Numbered from the stretch's first letter, positions 26,289 to 36,654 are shown. The stretch: DNA of 64,000 nucleotides from JAWKWH01 sp963669415 (GCA_963669415.2 CAXXPS010000002.1:2294001-2358000); one strand, 5' to 3'. Program-made: numbers and translations. The notes: generated from the letters alone by a model not told the origin.

Positions 26289-26867
26289 ATGAAAAAGTTG
26301 CGTGTCTATCTGGCGGGCCCGGAAGTGTTTTTGCCAAATGCGCTGGAAGTTCTCGGCAAAAAAGTCGAACTGACGAAGGCTGCCGGCTTCATTCCGGTTT
26401 CGCCCGGTGACATGGTCATTCCGCAAACAGAGACGCGCCGGGAAAAAGGCGTCGCAATCAGCGCCTTCCACGAAAAGCAGATGCGAGGTTCCGACATGAT
26501 CATCGCCAATCTGACACCATTTCGCGGACTGAGTGCAGACACCGGCACATGTTTTGAGCTGGGTTTCATGTGCGCACTCGAAAAGCCGGCATTCGCCTAC
26601 ACCAACGATGTCCGCAATCACTATCAGCGTCACAACGACTTCTATGACGGCAACATCTCCCTGGAAGACAACGAGCGGCCCCGCGCGCCCGATAACATGT
26701 CGATTGAGGATTTCGACATGATCGACAATGTGATGATGCCTGGCGGCGTGGAGAACAGAAACGGAGTTGTTGTCGTTGGCAATGCCGCGCCAGATCAACT
26801 GCTGACTGATTTGACAGCATTTAAGCAAGTGCTGCAGATCGCCGCCGAGAGACTGCTTGCCCGTTAG
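26289..26867 (+). CDS. nucleoside 2-deoxyribosyltransferase-like protein
   Basis: A 192-residue protein with LRVYLAGPEVFLPNA at the start, SDMIIANLTPFRG and SADTGTCFELGFMCAL. These are the substrate-binding and catalytic (Asp/Glu) motifs of the nucleoside 2-deoxyribosyltransferase superfamily, which exchanges bases or cleaves nucleosides in salvage. The exact substrate cannot be told. It is a single gene. Confidence 0.88.
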   Translation: MKKLRVYLAGPEVFLPNALEVLGKKVELTKAAGFIPVSPGDMVIPQTETRREKGVAISAFHEKQMRGSDMIIANLTPFRGLSADTGTCFELGFMCALEKPAFAYTNDVRNHYQRHNDFYDGNISLEDNERPRAPDNMSIEDFDMIDNVMMPGGVENRNGVVVVGNAAPDQLLTDLTAFKQVLQIAAERLLAR

Positions 26868-27212
26868 CCTGAAGTCAGAATGTTTTGGCGGCTACACAAA
26901 AATGGAGTGACATAGCCACGGTTCCACCATGGCTTTTTAGGCGCTCAATTTTCGGTTCCGAGCCCAATCTGAAGGTTGAGAGAAGCAATCCGCAAACCTG
27001 GTTTTCAAAAGCTGACATTCATATCCAATCGATTGGACAAATTGCGAACGGCAGTGGGGGTGATCGTTCGTTCGAAAAACTCGATCGGTGAGGCATGCGA
27101 CCCCCAATCACAGTAGGTAGCTAATTGTTGGGGCCGAGAAGTCCGCACGTGCGCATGGTCGGTGCAGGATCAGAATATGCGATACGAAACTTTGTACTGA
27201 TTGGACGTGTGC
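26868..27212. other. intergenic region without a recognisable gene
   Basis: Moderately AT-rich DNA between converging genes. Short open frames here show no family features or ribosome binding sites. No clear terminator was found. Confidence 0.5.
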
Positions 27213-27881
27213 TCACTGCTGAGTAGCGCCGGTCAACTCATTTCTGACCAGTTGTTCCAAGCTTAAATCCGCTAGTGACGAAACGACAATGTCGGCTCCG
27301 GCGAGTTCTTCGTCATGGTCATCATGCAACAAACCGATGCAAGTGAATCCACCGCGCTTGGCCGCCTCTACACCGGATGAAGAATCCTCGATCACGATGC
27401 ACTCATCGATCGACAGTCCAAGCCCATTTGATGCAGTCAGGAAGATATCCGGATTGGGTTTTCCCCGCTCTACCTCGTCGCCGCCAACGACAACTGAAAA
27501 CGCATCGATCAAATTTGCCTTTTCCAGGACAGCTCTGACATTGGCGCTGCTGGAAGCAGCTGCCAGCTTCAATCCCAACGCTTGACATTGCCGGACCAAC
27601 GCAATGGCAGCATCGAAGACTTGAAACTCCCCTCGCTCGATCATTTCGACATAGTAGTCATTCTTCTTGTCCGCTGCCTTCCGGACTTCCGAGTCCGAGT
27701 GTCGGTTCATGACGGCGCGGGCGCCGTCAAAACGCGGCCGGCCGTCAACCAAACTGCGATAATCTTTAGTTCCGAATTCATAGCCGTATTCATTGAACAT
27801 GCGTGTCCAAGCCCGAAAATGGGCCGGTACTGTGTCAACGAGAACCCCGTCGAGGTCAAATATCAATCCCTTGATTCGCAT
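27213..27881 (-). CDS. HAD-family beta-phosphoglucomutase-like enzyme
   Basis: A 222-residue HAD subfamily I protein. Motif 1 is LIFDLDGVLVDT, with both aspartates and the T/D pattern of phosphomutases. Motif 2 is LAAASSSANV and motif 4 VIEDSSSGVEAAKRGG. The cap residues FRAWTRMFNEYG fit beta-phosphoglucomutase, which turns beta-glucose 1-phosphate (the product of the GH65 phosphorylase nearby) into glucose 6-phosphate. It is divergent from the SorC gene and shares a palindromic site with it. Confidence 0.88.
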   Translation of the reverse strand: MRIKGLIFDLDGVLVDTVPAHFRAWTRMFNEYGYEFGTKDYRSLVDGRPRFDGARAVMNRHSDSEVRKAADKKNDYYVEMIERGEFQVFDAAIALVRQCQALGLKLAAASSSANVRAVLEKANLIDAFSVVVGGDEVERGKPNPDIFLTASNGLGLSIDECIVIEDSSSGVEAAKRGGFTCIGLLHDDHDEELAGADIVVSSLADLSLEQLVRNELTGATQQ

Positions 27882-27954
27882 TATGGTCTCCCGTAACCGG
27901 TATCTTGGTCAGTCCGATATCATGCCTTGATTTTTGGGCAACCGGAATGCATGA

Positions 27955-27979
27955 GAATGAATATCAGGCATATATATTC
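27955..27979. promoter_or_regulatory. putative SorC-type operator
   Basis: GAATGAATAT and ATATATATTC form an imperfect inverted repeat (8 of 10) around CAGGC. It lies between the divergent phosphoglucomutase-like and SorC genes. Related half-sites occur upstream of the ABC transporter operon at 37842. Confidence 0.45.
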
Positions 27980-28018
27980 AAAAACCGGGTACAGGACGTT
28001 AGCTGCAATGATGCGAAT

Positions 28019-29164
28019 ATGGACGTAAAGAAATTACCCCTCGAACAACGGGCACAATGTGCAGCCTATATGCGCGCGACACACAACATGTCCCAAGCAG
28101 AAATCGGACAAGCGTTAGGAGGTCTGTCGCAACCTCATGTCAGCCGGTTGCTCACCTATGCTGAAAAGAAAAACTATCTCGTCATCGAGCAGCGCTTTGC
28201 CAGCGAACTTTTTTCCGATGCATGGCTGGGTCAGATAGAGGCGCTACTAGCTCCGGCCGGTCTGAACGACATTTTAAACGCATTTTGCAAACGGTCCGGT
28301 TTGCATGCGCCGCGTTTGCGAGTGTTCGAAAGCGGTTCCGGAAACACCGAAGCCCGGTTGACGCAGCGTCGTGCGCGGTTCGGGCGCATCGCAGCGGGCC
28401 GTCTGATTGAATTGATCGAAGCTTCAAAAATCGTCGGGGTGGCCTGGGGCCGGACAATCAAGTCGCTAGTGAACGGCATCGAGGCATCTCGGCAACCGAT
28501 AAGGCGGTCACGACCAATTGAGTTCACTGCTGTTTGTGCTGAACTGGTCGCACTCGCCCAGCACGAACACTCTTCTAGCCGACTTGCCGATGCTTTTAGT
28601 GAAGTCATCAACGGAACAGCCGGTAATGCCGTGCAGCTGACCGGCTTTCCTGCCTACATTCCCCGGCACTACGACCAAACCATGCGAGATTCAATCTGGC
28701 GTTTCATTTCCGATACGCCAGGGCACAGTCGCGTGTTTTCAGGTTCCAATGCGCTCATTCATCGGATGGATATGCTGATCTCCAGTGTCGGATCGTCAAG
28801 GATGCCAGTGCTTGGAAGCTTTGAAGAACTGGTAATGGCTAGCGGCCTTCCTGCCGATGAGCTGCGACGGTTAGTAGTTGGTGATCTCGGCGGAATCTTG
28901 ATTCCGCGTGACGATCTATCAAGTGCGAGCGAAAAGCTGATCGAGGAACTCAATGAAATCTGGACCGGCATTAAAACCGAACATGTTCGCGCGATGGCCG
29001 ATCGCGCGATCAAAGATACCGCGATGAGTGGTGTGGTTGTTGTCGCGATCCAGGCCGAACGCGGTGACACAGCTTTCGAATTGATCCGTCGTGGCTTGGT
29101 CAACGAACTGATTTTAGACCAAGCCGCTGCCAATCAGCTGCACAAGCGGCTCGCAGAAAACTAA
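28019..29164 (+). CDS. SorC/DeoR-type sugar-binding transcriptional regulator
   Basis: About 381 residues: an N-terminal helix-turn-helix (MSQAEIGQALGGLSQPHVSR) and a C-terminal SorC sugar-phosphate-binding domain (VGVAWGRTIKSLVNG, VVGDLGGILIPRDDL). Effectors are expected to be sugar phosphates. ATG at 28019 is chosen; in-frame ATG at 27947 would run through the palindrome. The last 4 bases overlap the end of the GH65 gene on the other strand. It probably controls the neighbouring sugar genes. Confidence 0.86.
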   Translation: MDVKKLPLEQRAQCAAYMRATHNMSQAEIGQALGGLSQPHVSRLLTYAEKKNYLVIEQRFASELFSDAWLGQIEALLAPAGLNDILNAFCKRSGLHAPRLRVFESGSGNTEARLTQRRARFGRIAAGRLIELIEASKIVGVAWGRTIKSLVNGIEASRQPIRRSRPIEFTAVCAELVALAQHEHSSSRLADAFSEVINGTAGNAVQLTGFPAYIPRHYDQTMRDSIWRFISDTPGHSRVFSGSNALIHRMDMLISSVGSSRMPVLGSFEELVMASGLPADELRRLVVGDLGGILIPRDDLSSASEKLIEELNEIWTGIKTEHVRAMADRAIKDTAMSGVVVVAIQAERGDTAFELIRRGLVNELILDQAAANQLHKRLAEN

Positions 29165-31530
29165 CGAGATAGAGTCCCGACTGACGTTTCGGGAACCTTA
29201 ACAATTGTCTCTTGTGATGCCGACAATGTCACCGGCTCACCAAATACTTCGATCATGATGTTGGAGCCTTCAACCGCGTTGTACTGAAATCGGCATATAT
29301 CGTGAGCAATCGAGACCTCGACGGTGTCACCCTGCCAAGCAAGAGTAAATTGAATGTCATTCCATTGGCGAGGAAGCCACGGTTTGAAGGTCATTTGACC
29401 GTGTTTGACACGGAATCCGCCAAAACCGCACACCAGCGACTGCCAAGTTCCTCCTGCCGAGGCAATATGAATGCCATCTTGAGTGTTGCCTTGATTGTCG
29501 ATCAGGTCGACAAAAGCGGAGCGCTCAAAGTAGCGATGAGCGCTGGACATATCATTGACTTCAATACCCATAATAGCGTGGATCGCCGGACTCAACGATG
29601 ATTTGTGCATCGTGCGCTTTTCGTAAAATTCGTAATTTGCGGCCTTGATCTCGTCGGAGAATTCATCAGGCAGCAGGTAATTGAGCATCACGACGTCCGG
29701 CTGTTTCAAGAGCATAGACCCATTCAGGGTAAAGTGGTCGTGCCCTTCGGGATAGCAGGGCATCTGGTTTTCATCCCATTCGACGATGGGAATGTCTTCC
29801 AACTGAAAATAGCCTTCAAACTGTTCAATCAAGCTACGCTCCGGATCGAACGGAATGTAGATTTTGGCCGCAATTCTGGCCCATTTGGCTACTTCATCCT
29901 GAGATAATTCGAGTTTTGCCAGCAGAGTCTGGTGCTGGTCTCCTGCCTCACTACTCAGGTCTTCAAAAACTTTAACGGCCTGCTCCAGATGCCACTTTGC
30001 CATGCGGTTGGTGAACGTGTTGTTGTCCACATGTTCATGAAACTCATCCGGGCCGATTACGCGGGTCAGTTCGTATCGGTCGGCTCCCTCATTCCATTCC
30101 AACCGGCTTACCCAATAACGGCTGGTTTGGTACAAGATCTCAGCACCATATTCGCGCAGGAACTGCCGGTCGCCAGTCGCGGTAACGTAACTGATTACGC
30201 CGTACGCGACGCAGGCAGTAACATGAATTTCTTCTTCGCCGGTCCAGATGCGGTTGGCACCGTCGGCGGTCCACTTCGGAGTAGTTTCAACGCCCGTATC
30301 AGCAGATTCCCAGGCGTATTGCGCACCCTGATAGCCGTTTGTGCGCGCATTCTGAATTGCCCCGGGCAATGTATGGTAACGATATTCCAGCAATGCGCGC
30401 GCCGTCCGTGGCTGGGTGAAGATGTAGAAGGGAAGGAGAAAAATCTCGGTATCCCAAAACACATGCCCTTTGTAGCCTTCTCCCGACATAGATTTGGCAC
30501 CGACGTTGACGCGCGGATCGTTTTCATTTGCGGCAATCAAGAGATGATAGATGTTGAACCGCAGCGCACGTGTTGCTGCCGAATCTCCGTTGACAACGCA
30601 ATCGCATGCCCGCCATTTATCGTGCCAAACGGCTACGCTTGTTTCTACGCAGGCATCGAAACCCTGCGCCTGTGCTGTCTCAAGAGCTGCCAGACACTTA
30701 CTAGACAGTTCTGCTCCGTTCAGGTCACGTGACGTATAGATCGCGACTAACTTATCAAACGTATAGGATTGCCCCTCTGACCCTTCAAAACTCTGCTGAT
30801 GGGCAACTCGCTCATAGTCCTGCGAAGTCACACTTTCGACTGGATTGGGTGACCCGTCCAGAGCGGCGATCATGCCTATCACTATGTTGGTGTCGAGCGT
30901 CTCGGTTTCGATATAGATTTGCGATTTCGCAGCTTTGGCCTGGACCACGCGCATGTGGTGGCTCTTGGCCCACTTTTCCCATTTCACTTCGGGGTCAAAG
31001 GTCGGCATATGCTTCCAGACGGGTAGCCGGTCGAGGTTGTAGCGCTCAGCGTCAAGCGCGCTTTCAACTGTGATTGTCGAGGTGTGATTTTCCGGCGTTA
31101 CCGTCAGCCGGATACCGCAAATATGTTGATCGTTAAAACTGGCAAAACGCACACTACACAGGCGCGTCCGCCTACCTTGTCGATCCTCAAACAGCGTGTC
31201 TCGGTGCAATAGGCCTGTCTTCAGGTCCAGCACGCGATTATGCTCAACAACATTGCAGGATTGGGGCCCGAGCAATGTACCATCAACTCGGACCTGCATC
31301 GGCAACCATGTCGGTGCGTTGACCAAATCGATCACCGTGGAATCATGATGATCATAAACCCCGGCCAAGTAGGTGCCGGACAATTCGCCCTTGTGCCCCT
31401 CCTCTAGGGAAGCGCGCGTGCCCTGATATCCGTTGCCAACGGTGAATATCGTCTCCCTGAAATTGGCTTCAGCGGCATCAAACCCGGTTTCTTTGACCAA
31501 CCAATCATCACTGCTCAACGTGTCTTGCAT
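29161..31530 (-). CDS. glycoside hydrolase family 65 disaccharide phosphorylase
   Basis: A 789-residue protein with the GH65 layout: N-terminal beta-sandwich (NFRETIFTVGNGYQGTRASL), (alpha/alpha)6 barrel with GHVFWDTEIFLLPF and VIGPDEFHEHVDNNTFTNRM (general acid Glu), and C-terminal small domains. GH65 phosphorylases split alpha-linked glucosides with phosphate to give beta-glucose 1-phosphate. The specificity (trehalose, kojibiose, nigerose, glucosylglycerol or other) cannot be read from the sequence. The frame is open to 31794, but family similarity begins at the ATG at 31530, 34 bases after the kinase gene. Confidence 0.92.
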   Translation of the reverse strand: MQDTLSSDDWLVKETGFDAAEANFRETIFTVGNGYQGTRASLEEGHKGELSGTYLAGVYDHHDSTVIDLVNAPTWLPMQVRVDGTLLGPQSCNVVEHNRVLDLKTGLLHRDTLFEDRQGRRTRLCSVRFASFNDQHICGIRLTVTPENHTSTITVESALDAERYNLDRLPVWKHMPTFDPEVKWEKWAKSHHMRVVQAKAAKSQIYIETETLDTNIVIGMIAALDGSPNPVESVTSQDYERVAHQQSFEGSEGQSYTFDKLVAIYTSRDLNGAELSSKCLAALETAQAQGFDACVETSVAVWHDKWRACDCVVNGDSAATRALRFNIYHLLIAANENDPRVNVGAKSMSGEGYKGHVFWDTEIFLLPFYIFTQPRTARALLEYRYHTLPGAIQNARTNGYQGAQYAWESADTGVETTPKWTADGANRIWTGEEEIHVTACVAYGVISYVTATGDRQFLREYGAEILYQTSRYWVSRLEWNEGADRYELTRVIGPDEFHEHVDNNTFTNRMAKWHLEQAVKVFEDLSSEAGDQHQTLLAKLELSQDEVAKWARIAAKIYIPFDPERSLIEQFEGYFQLEDIPIVEWDENQMPCYPEGHDHFTLNGSMLLKQPDVVMLNYLLPDEFSDEIKAANYEFYEKRTMHKSSLSPAIHAIMGIEVNDMSSAHRYFERSAFVDLIDNQGNTQDGIHIASAGGTWQSLVCGFGGFRVKHGQMTFKPWLPRQWNDIQFTLAWQGDTVEVSIAHDICRFQYNAVEGSNIMIEVFGEPVTLSASQETIVKVPETSVGTLSR

Positions 31531-31564
31531 TTTAGAAGCTCTATCTGAACGGATGTTCGATGGA

Positions 31565-32548
31565 TCAGTCACCGTAGGTTTCGGCAATCTGGCGCTCTGT
31601 CTCGTTTCGGTTAAAATAGACGTCCAATTCGCTGCTTGTGCAGCGTTGGGCGCCTGCACAGTTACCGAACTGACAGGCTTTGACAAAATCGCCTGTCGCC
31701 AGGTAGCCGAAAGCCAATCCACCGGCAAAAGAGTCGCCGCAACCGGTTGTGTCGACAACATTTTCGACGAGCACCCGTTTGACCAAGTGTTCACGCATCC
31801 GACCTGAATCGTCTTTGAAATAGACCGCGCACCCGTGCTGATCGAGCGTTACGTACAACGCCTTTACCCCCTGATCGAGGCAGTGCCTGGCAAACTTCGG
31901 CAACTCATCCATCGTCAGTTCACCGACTTCATTCAGATCCTGCTTGTCGTATTCACCTTCAAACCAACTGCAACGCGCTTCCTCGAGGTTCATCTTCAGT
32001 AGATCGATGTTTGGAAGCCAACGGTCTCGGTCGATCCAAAATTTGTGAAACCGGTCGCCATGCTTGGACACGCCGTTGGTCGGGCCGTGTGCGTCGAAAA
32101 TGATCGTTCCTTTGCTGTTGGCCTTTATGTAGCGCAGTGTTTCGAGCGGTATTTCGAAATCGGTAATTGGGACAAAGACAAACGCATCACAGTGCATTAT
32201 GTCTTCGATATCTTCGGGTAGAATTGGATTCATGAATCCGGTTTGCTTTTCATCGCGGTGGTTCTGATCGATATAGACCAAATCGATCACATCTCCCTGA
32301 TCCGCTTTTCCGGTGACATGCGACACGTCGAGACAAGGGAAAGCGGTCAGAAGGTCGTGTATTTTGACAATATCCGATTTACGCACATGACTAACCGCGC
32401 GGATCGTCGAGCCCGGTCCCGCTAGCGCTGACAGGCAAGCGGCCGTATATACGGCGCAGCCGAATTTCTCGAATTTCTCACCTTGATAACTGGTTATTCT
32501 ATCACGCGGTATCGGACCGATTACGGCGACATCAATCTTATCGGACAT
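31565..32548 (-). CDS. PfkB family carbohydrate kinase
   Basis: A 327-residue kinase of the ribokinase/PfkB fold. The C-terminal signature is DTTGCGDSFAGGLAFGY, with Cys in place of the usual Ala in the GAGD anion hole; the catalytic Asp is retained. IDVAVIGPIPRDRI and GCAVYTAACLSALAG fit the N-terminal motif. It probably phosphorylates the sugar or polyol released by the GH65 enzyme. The start at 32548 has GGGATGAG upstream. Confidence 0.88.
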   Translation of the reverse strand: MSDKIDVAVIGPIPRDRITSYQGEKFEKFGCAVYTAACLSALAGPGSTIRAVSHVRKSDIVKIHDLLTAFPCLDVSHVTGKADQGDVIDLVYIDQNHRDEKQTGFMNPILPEDIEDIMHCDAFVFVPITDFEIPLETLRYIKANSKGTIIFDAHGPTNGVSKHGDRFHKFWIDRDRWLPNIDLLKMNLEEARCSWFEGEYDKQDLNEVGELTMDELPKFARHCLDQGVKALYVTLDQHGCAVYFKDDSGRMREHLVKRVLVENVVDTTGCGDSFAGGLAFGYLATGDFVKACQFGNCAGAQRCTSSELDVYFNRNETERQIAETYGD

Positions 32549-32626
32549 CTCATCCCCACTTGGCATGAATATTTCGACACGACCGAAGTGGTGCAAACCT
32601 GGTTTGGTGTTCTACAGGTTCGCACA

Positions 32627-33691
32627 TCAGTTCTGGTAGACCTGCTCGGTGGTGTAAAATCCGCCGTCGATTACCGTAGCATCGATTGTATCCTTGGAGA
32701 CGGCTATGACTGGAGTGATAACCGTCGGAATGTCCGCAAAGCCGTTGTTGATTAGAGCATGCTCGCCAACAATGTCAGCGATATTGCTGTCAGGTGCCTT
32801 GGCAATTTCTATTGCGATATCAGCTGCCGCAAATGCCAACGGTTTGATCATTTTCCAGATTTCAAGAGCTTGAACGTCATTGGCAACCATGCGCACGTTT
32901 CTTAGGTCCGCATCCGAGCCAGCGACAAATACCTGGTTGACTGAAGCGAGACCTTCATCGCTAAGTGCGGCAACCACGCCGAAGGCAAGACCGCTATTGT
33001 TGCAGATGAACGCGTCAATTGAATTGTTGTACTCAACGAGTAGGTTCTCGACGGTCTCGCGTGCCATTTCGGGTGACCAATCCACATGGCTGCGATCGGC
33101 GATCAATTCCAGTTCCGGGTATTCGGTGATGATCTCCAAGGCGCCGCTACTCAGCGCCTCGGCGTTAGCATCTCCGGGTTGTCCACGGATTAGTGCAACC
33201 CGGCCACCGACTTTACCTCGGTTGTTTTTTAGCCACTCGATCATGGCCTTGCCCTGAAGGCGTCCGACGGCCCAGCTATCCTGCATCACCATTACATCAA
33301 GAGGACCGTTTTGCAGCATCGAGTCATAGCCAACCACTTTAACGCCGTGGTCATGGGCAAGGTTCACTAAAGCACCGGCCGTCTGGGTGTTGACCGGCTG
33401 CAGCACAATGACATCGACACCATCTTCCAACATCGCCTCAAATTGCTGTAATTGGCGCAGTTCGTCATTGCCGCTGGAGTCGAACACGACCGCTGCACCA
33501 TTAGACTCCGCGCGGGCGACAAACAGCGCTTTGTCGGTTTGATACCGGGCTTCCTGCATCGTCTTTAAAAGAAACCCGATTTTTGGAGCGTCTTGCGCAA
33601 CCGCATTACCGAGCGAGGCAACAAGGATCCCGATCAGGGTCAAACCTTCCAGGCTGGTTTTGCGAATGGACTGCCACAGTCGATTTGCCAT
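32627..33691 (-). CDS. XylF-like sugar ABC transporter substrate-binding protein (copy 1)
   Basis: A 354-residue periplasmic binding protein with a signal peptide (GLTLIGILVASLGNAVAQ). It contains KIGFLLKTMQEARYQTDKAL, VVGYDSMLQNGPLDV, NNSGLAFGVVAAL and VAGSDADLRNV, following the pattern of D-xylose-binding XylF. It is the fourth gene of the transporter operon and a clear paralogue of the first gene; the two share long identical words such as QDSWAVGRLQG. Confidence 0.9.
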   Translation of the reverse strand: MANRLWQSIRKTSLEGLTLIGILVASLGNAVAQDAPKIGFLLKTMQEARYQTDKALFVARAESNGAAVVFDSSGNDELRQLQQFEAMLEDGVDVIVLQPVNTQTAGALVNLAHDHGVKVVGYDSMLQNGPLDVMVMQDSWAVGRLQGKAMIEWLKNNRGKVGGRVALIRGQPGDANAEALSSGALEIITEYPELELIADRSHVDWSPEMARETVENLLVEYNNSIDAFICNNSGLAFGVVAALSDEGLASVNQVFVAGSDADLRNVRMVANDVQALEIWKMIKPLAFAAADIAIEIAKAPDSNIADIVGEHALINNGFADIPTVITPVIAVSKDTIDATVIDGGFYTTEQVYQN

Positions 33692-33776
33692 GATTCATCT
33701 CCCGTCTGTTTCGCACTTATGGACAAAGTCGGAGATGTGGTCCCACAAAGTTTGACTGAGCGGGACCACGATCGTC

Positions 33777-34940
33777 CTACTTGTTTTTCTGCATCACATC
33801 GAACCAGACGGCGAGAATGATGATCAGGCCCTTGATGATCAGCTGATAAAAGGTGACGACACCCAGCAGGCTCATGCCATTGTTCAGAACGCCGATCAGC
33901 AAGGCACCAATAATAGTTCCGCTGACTCGGCCCGACCCACCAGCTAGGCTGGTGCCGCCAATGACCACCGCCGCGATGGCATCCAGCTCGAACATCGTCC
34001 CGAGATTGGGCGAAGCGCCGTTCAAACGGGAGGCAAGAATGATTCCCGCCAATGCGGCCAATACTGAGATGATGGTGTAGACCACCATCTTCGTTCGAAC
34101 GGTATTGATACCTGACAGCCGCGCTGCATCCTCATTGCCACCAAGTGCATAGATGCGGCGTCCAAAACGGGTATTGTTTAACGCATAGATACCAGCGAAC
34201 GCTATAGCTGCAAAAATTGCGACCGGGACCGGGATTCCCTTATATCCGGTAAATACGTAGAACGCGAGCGCGAAGCCACTCAGCATTACGGCGCCGTTAA
34301 CGTAAAGTTCTTGCTTGTTGACCTGTACACCATGAGCAGCACTTTGCTGCACTTCGCGAAAAATCGAATAAACGGCCAGCGCCGCACAAGCGATGAGGAT
34401 AATACTGGAAGCCATCGGCGGAATGTATCCACCGCCAATAATGGAGAATGAATTGTCCTTCACCGGCACGGAACTGCCATTGGTCAAGGTCAGGGCAAGG
34501 CCTCTCGCAATCGTCAGCATGCCTAATGTTATTATGAATGGCGGAATGTTGAATTTTGCGATCCAAAATCCGTTCCACAAACCAATACCACCACCGACGA
34601 TGACCAATGTCAGCGGAACCGCAAGTGCGGCCGGCACACCCCATTGCATCATTAACGTACAGGCCACAGCAGAAAGGCCAACTACAGAACCTACCGACAG
34701 ATCAATTCCGGCGGTCAGGATAACCATTGTCATACCTACCGCAATGATGCCGATGATCGTAACCTGGCGCGACAAGTTGCTGAGATTGCGTTCGGTAAAG
34801 AAGGCATCATCGGCAAAACTTAGTCCCACCACCAGCACGATCAAAGCGATCAATGAGGCGTTATTCTTTACAAAATTGAGCAGGTGATTTTCCTTGGATA
34901 TTCCGAGCCCTACACCTGCGACATTGCTATCAACAGTCAT
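33777..34940 (-). CDS. sugar ABC transporter permease (XylH-like)
   Basis: A 387-residue inner-membrane permease with about 10 hydrophobic segments. Family motifs: GMTMVILTAGIDLSVGSVVG, ARGLALTLTNGSSVPV, RFGRRIYALGGNEDAARLSG and VVIGGTSLAGGSGRVSGTI. It resembles XylH more than RbsC in length and in the hydrophilic central loop. The start at 34940 has GGGAGGAAA in front; an open extension to 35024 overlaps the ATPase gene and is not used. Confidence 0.93.
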   Translation of the reverse strand: MTVDSNVAGVGLGISKENHLLNFVKNNASLIALIVLVVGLSFADDAFFTERNLSNLSRQVTIIGIIAVGMTMVILTAGIDLSVGSVVGLSAVACTLMMQWGVPAALAVPLTLVIVGGGIGLWNGFWIAKFNIPPFIITLGMLTIARGLALTLTNGSSVPVKDNSFSIIGGGYIPPMASSIILIACAALAVYSIFREVQQSAAHGVQVNKQELYVNGAVMLSGFALAFYVFTGYKGIPVPVAIFAAIAFAGIYALNNTRFGRRIYALGGNEDAARLSGINTVRTKMVVYTIISVLAALAGIILASRLNGASPNLGTMFELDAIAAVVIGGTSLAGGSGRVSGTIIGALLIGVLNNGMSLLGVVTFYQLIIKGLIIILAVWFDVMQKNK

Positions 34941-34953
34941 GTTCTTTCCTCCC

Positions 34954-36486
34954 TTAAGCGCTGCCGGTGGCATACGCCATGATGGCTTCCTTTTTCGCTT
35001 TGTCGCGTTCGAAGTCGGAGACAATCTCGCCTTCGCACATCACCAAAATCCGATCGCACATGCCTAAAACTTCGGGGAGTTCTGAAGAGATCATGATCAC
35101 CGTCACACCCTGATTGACCAGTTCATTCAGCAGTTTGTAGATCTCGACTTTGGCGCCGATATCTATGCCTCGTGTAGGTTCATCCAAGATAAAAACATCA
35201 GGTTTAGAATTCAGCCATTTGCCTAAAATGACCTTTTGCTGATTACCGCCGCTAAGCGTACCAATAACAGTCTCAATAGACGGAGTTTTGACACCCAGCT
35301 GATCAACGTAATCTTTGACGACCTTGCGTTCCTGCTGGTTGTTGATGATGCCCAAGACCTTTGAGCTAATTGTCTCCAGCGAGGAGATCGTTGTATTAAA
35401 CGTAATCGATTTATCCAGAAACAAGCCCAAGGCTTTTCGGTCTTCGGTTAGCAAGGCGATACCGGCGTCAATCGCGTCTCTCGGTGATTTGATGTACAGC
35501 GCCTTGCCGTTCAGCTTAACTTCGCCGGTCGTATTCTGCGGATAAGCACCAAACACACCCTCGACCAGTTCCGTGCGACCTGCGCCCATTAGACCGGAAA
35601 TCCCAAGAATCTCACCCTTTCGAGCGACGAAGCTGGCATCCTTCACTTTGTATGTGCCCGGCAAATCCGGATTACTAACTGTTAGATTGTTGACCTCAAG
35701 TGTGACCTCGCCAGGTTTGAAGTCGACTTTGGGGAACATGTCCTTGATGTCACGGCCGACCATACGAGCGATGATCTGATCAAGTGTGATATCGGCAATC
35801 GGCGTCACATCGCCTATCGTCTCGCCGTCCCGCAACACAGCCACCCGGTCGGCAACTTGCTCGATCTCCTCCATCTTGTGGGAGATGTAGCACATGCACA
35901 CGCCATCGGCCTTGAGTTTGCGGATGATCCTGAAGAGGTCCTTGACCTCCTTATCGGTCAACGCCGAGGTCGGCTCGTCAAGAACGAGGATGTCCGCCTT
36001 CAGGGACAGGGCCTTGGCGATTTCGACCATCTGTTGCTTGCCGACAGTAATATTTTGGACGAGATCGGTCGGCCGGATATCACTAATGCCGAGATCGTCG
36101 AGAATTTTCTGTGTCTCGGCAAAAGTTTTGCTCCAGCTGATTTTGCCTTTGCTGTCGGTGAACTGCCGATCCAGAAAAATGTTTTCGGCGACCGTGAGCC
36201 CTGGAATTAAGTTGAGTTCCTGGTAGATGATGGCGATGCCGGCGGCTTCAGCTTCCTTCGTGTTCGAGAACTGCACCTTTTCGCCGCGAAGATAGATGTC
36301 ACCCTCATAAGTCGGATAGGGCCAAACTCCGCTGAGCACTTTCATCAATGTGGATTTTCCGGCGCCGTTTTCGCCCATCAACGCCAGAAGTTCGCCTGAT
36401 CGTGCCTCAAAGTTCACATTGTTCAAGGCACGAACTCCTGGGAAGTCCTTGATGATACCCTGCATTTTCAAGACAACTTCAGACAT
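34954..36486 (-). CDS. sugar ABC transporter ATP-binding protein (XylG-like)
   Basis: A 510-residue tandem ATPase. The N-terminal half has Walker A GENGAGKSTLMKVLSG, signature NITVGKQQMVEIAKAL and Walker B DILVLDEPTSALTDKE. The C-terminal half has a degenerate Walker A (GLMGAGRTELVEGVFG), signature LSGGNQQKVILGKW and Walker B VFILDEPTRGIDIG. This is the normal pattern for monosaccharide importers of the XylG/RbsA type. It is 13 bases ahead of the permease gene. Confidence 0.95.
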   Translation of the reverse strand: MSEVVLKMQGIIKDFPGVRALNNVNFEARSGELLALMGENGAGKSTLMKVLSGVWPYPTYEGDIYLRGEKVQFSNTKEAEAAGIAIIYQELNLIPGLTVAENIFLDRQFTDSKGKISWSKTFAETQKILDDLGISDIRPTDLVQNITVGKQQMVEIAKALSLKADILVLDEPTSALTDKEVKDLFRIIRKLKADGVCMCYISHKMEEIEQVADRVAVLRDGETIGDVTPIADITLDQIIARMVGRDIKDMFPKVDFKPGEVTLEVNNLTVSNPDLPGTYKVKDASFVARKGEILGISGLMGAGRTELVEGVFGAYPQNTTGEVKLNGKALYIKSPRDAIDAGIALLTEDRKALGLFLDKSITFNTTISSLETISSKVLGIINNQQERKVVKDYVDQLGVKTPSIETVIGTLSGGNQQKVILGKWLNSKPDVFILDEPTRGIDIGAKVEIYKLLNELVNQGVTVIMISSELPEVLGMCDRILVMCEGEIVSDFERDKAKKEAIMAYATGSA

Positions 36487-36654
36487 GGCTGTTTCCATTG
36501 GATTGGACAATCGGTTCCACGTGATTGCGAGGACTTGGTTAAAATCCTGCGGTTCTCGCGCTGAGGGAGGACGTTATGTGGCGGTTGCACCGGGAGGTAG
36601 TGAACGCGACCACTTTCGGAGGGCATCCTCCCTCAGCGGGAATTCGGTCTCGGA

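Noticed and set aside
29932..30732. Plus-strand frame of 266 codons inside the GH65 gene
   Set aside because: Antisense to conserved barrel sequence, cysteine-rich without pattern, and without ribosome binding site.
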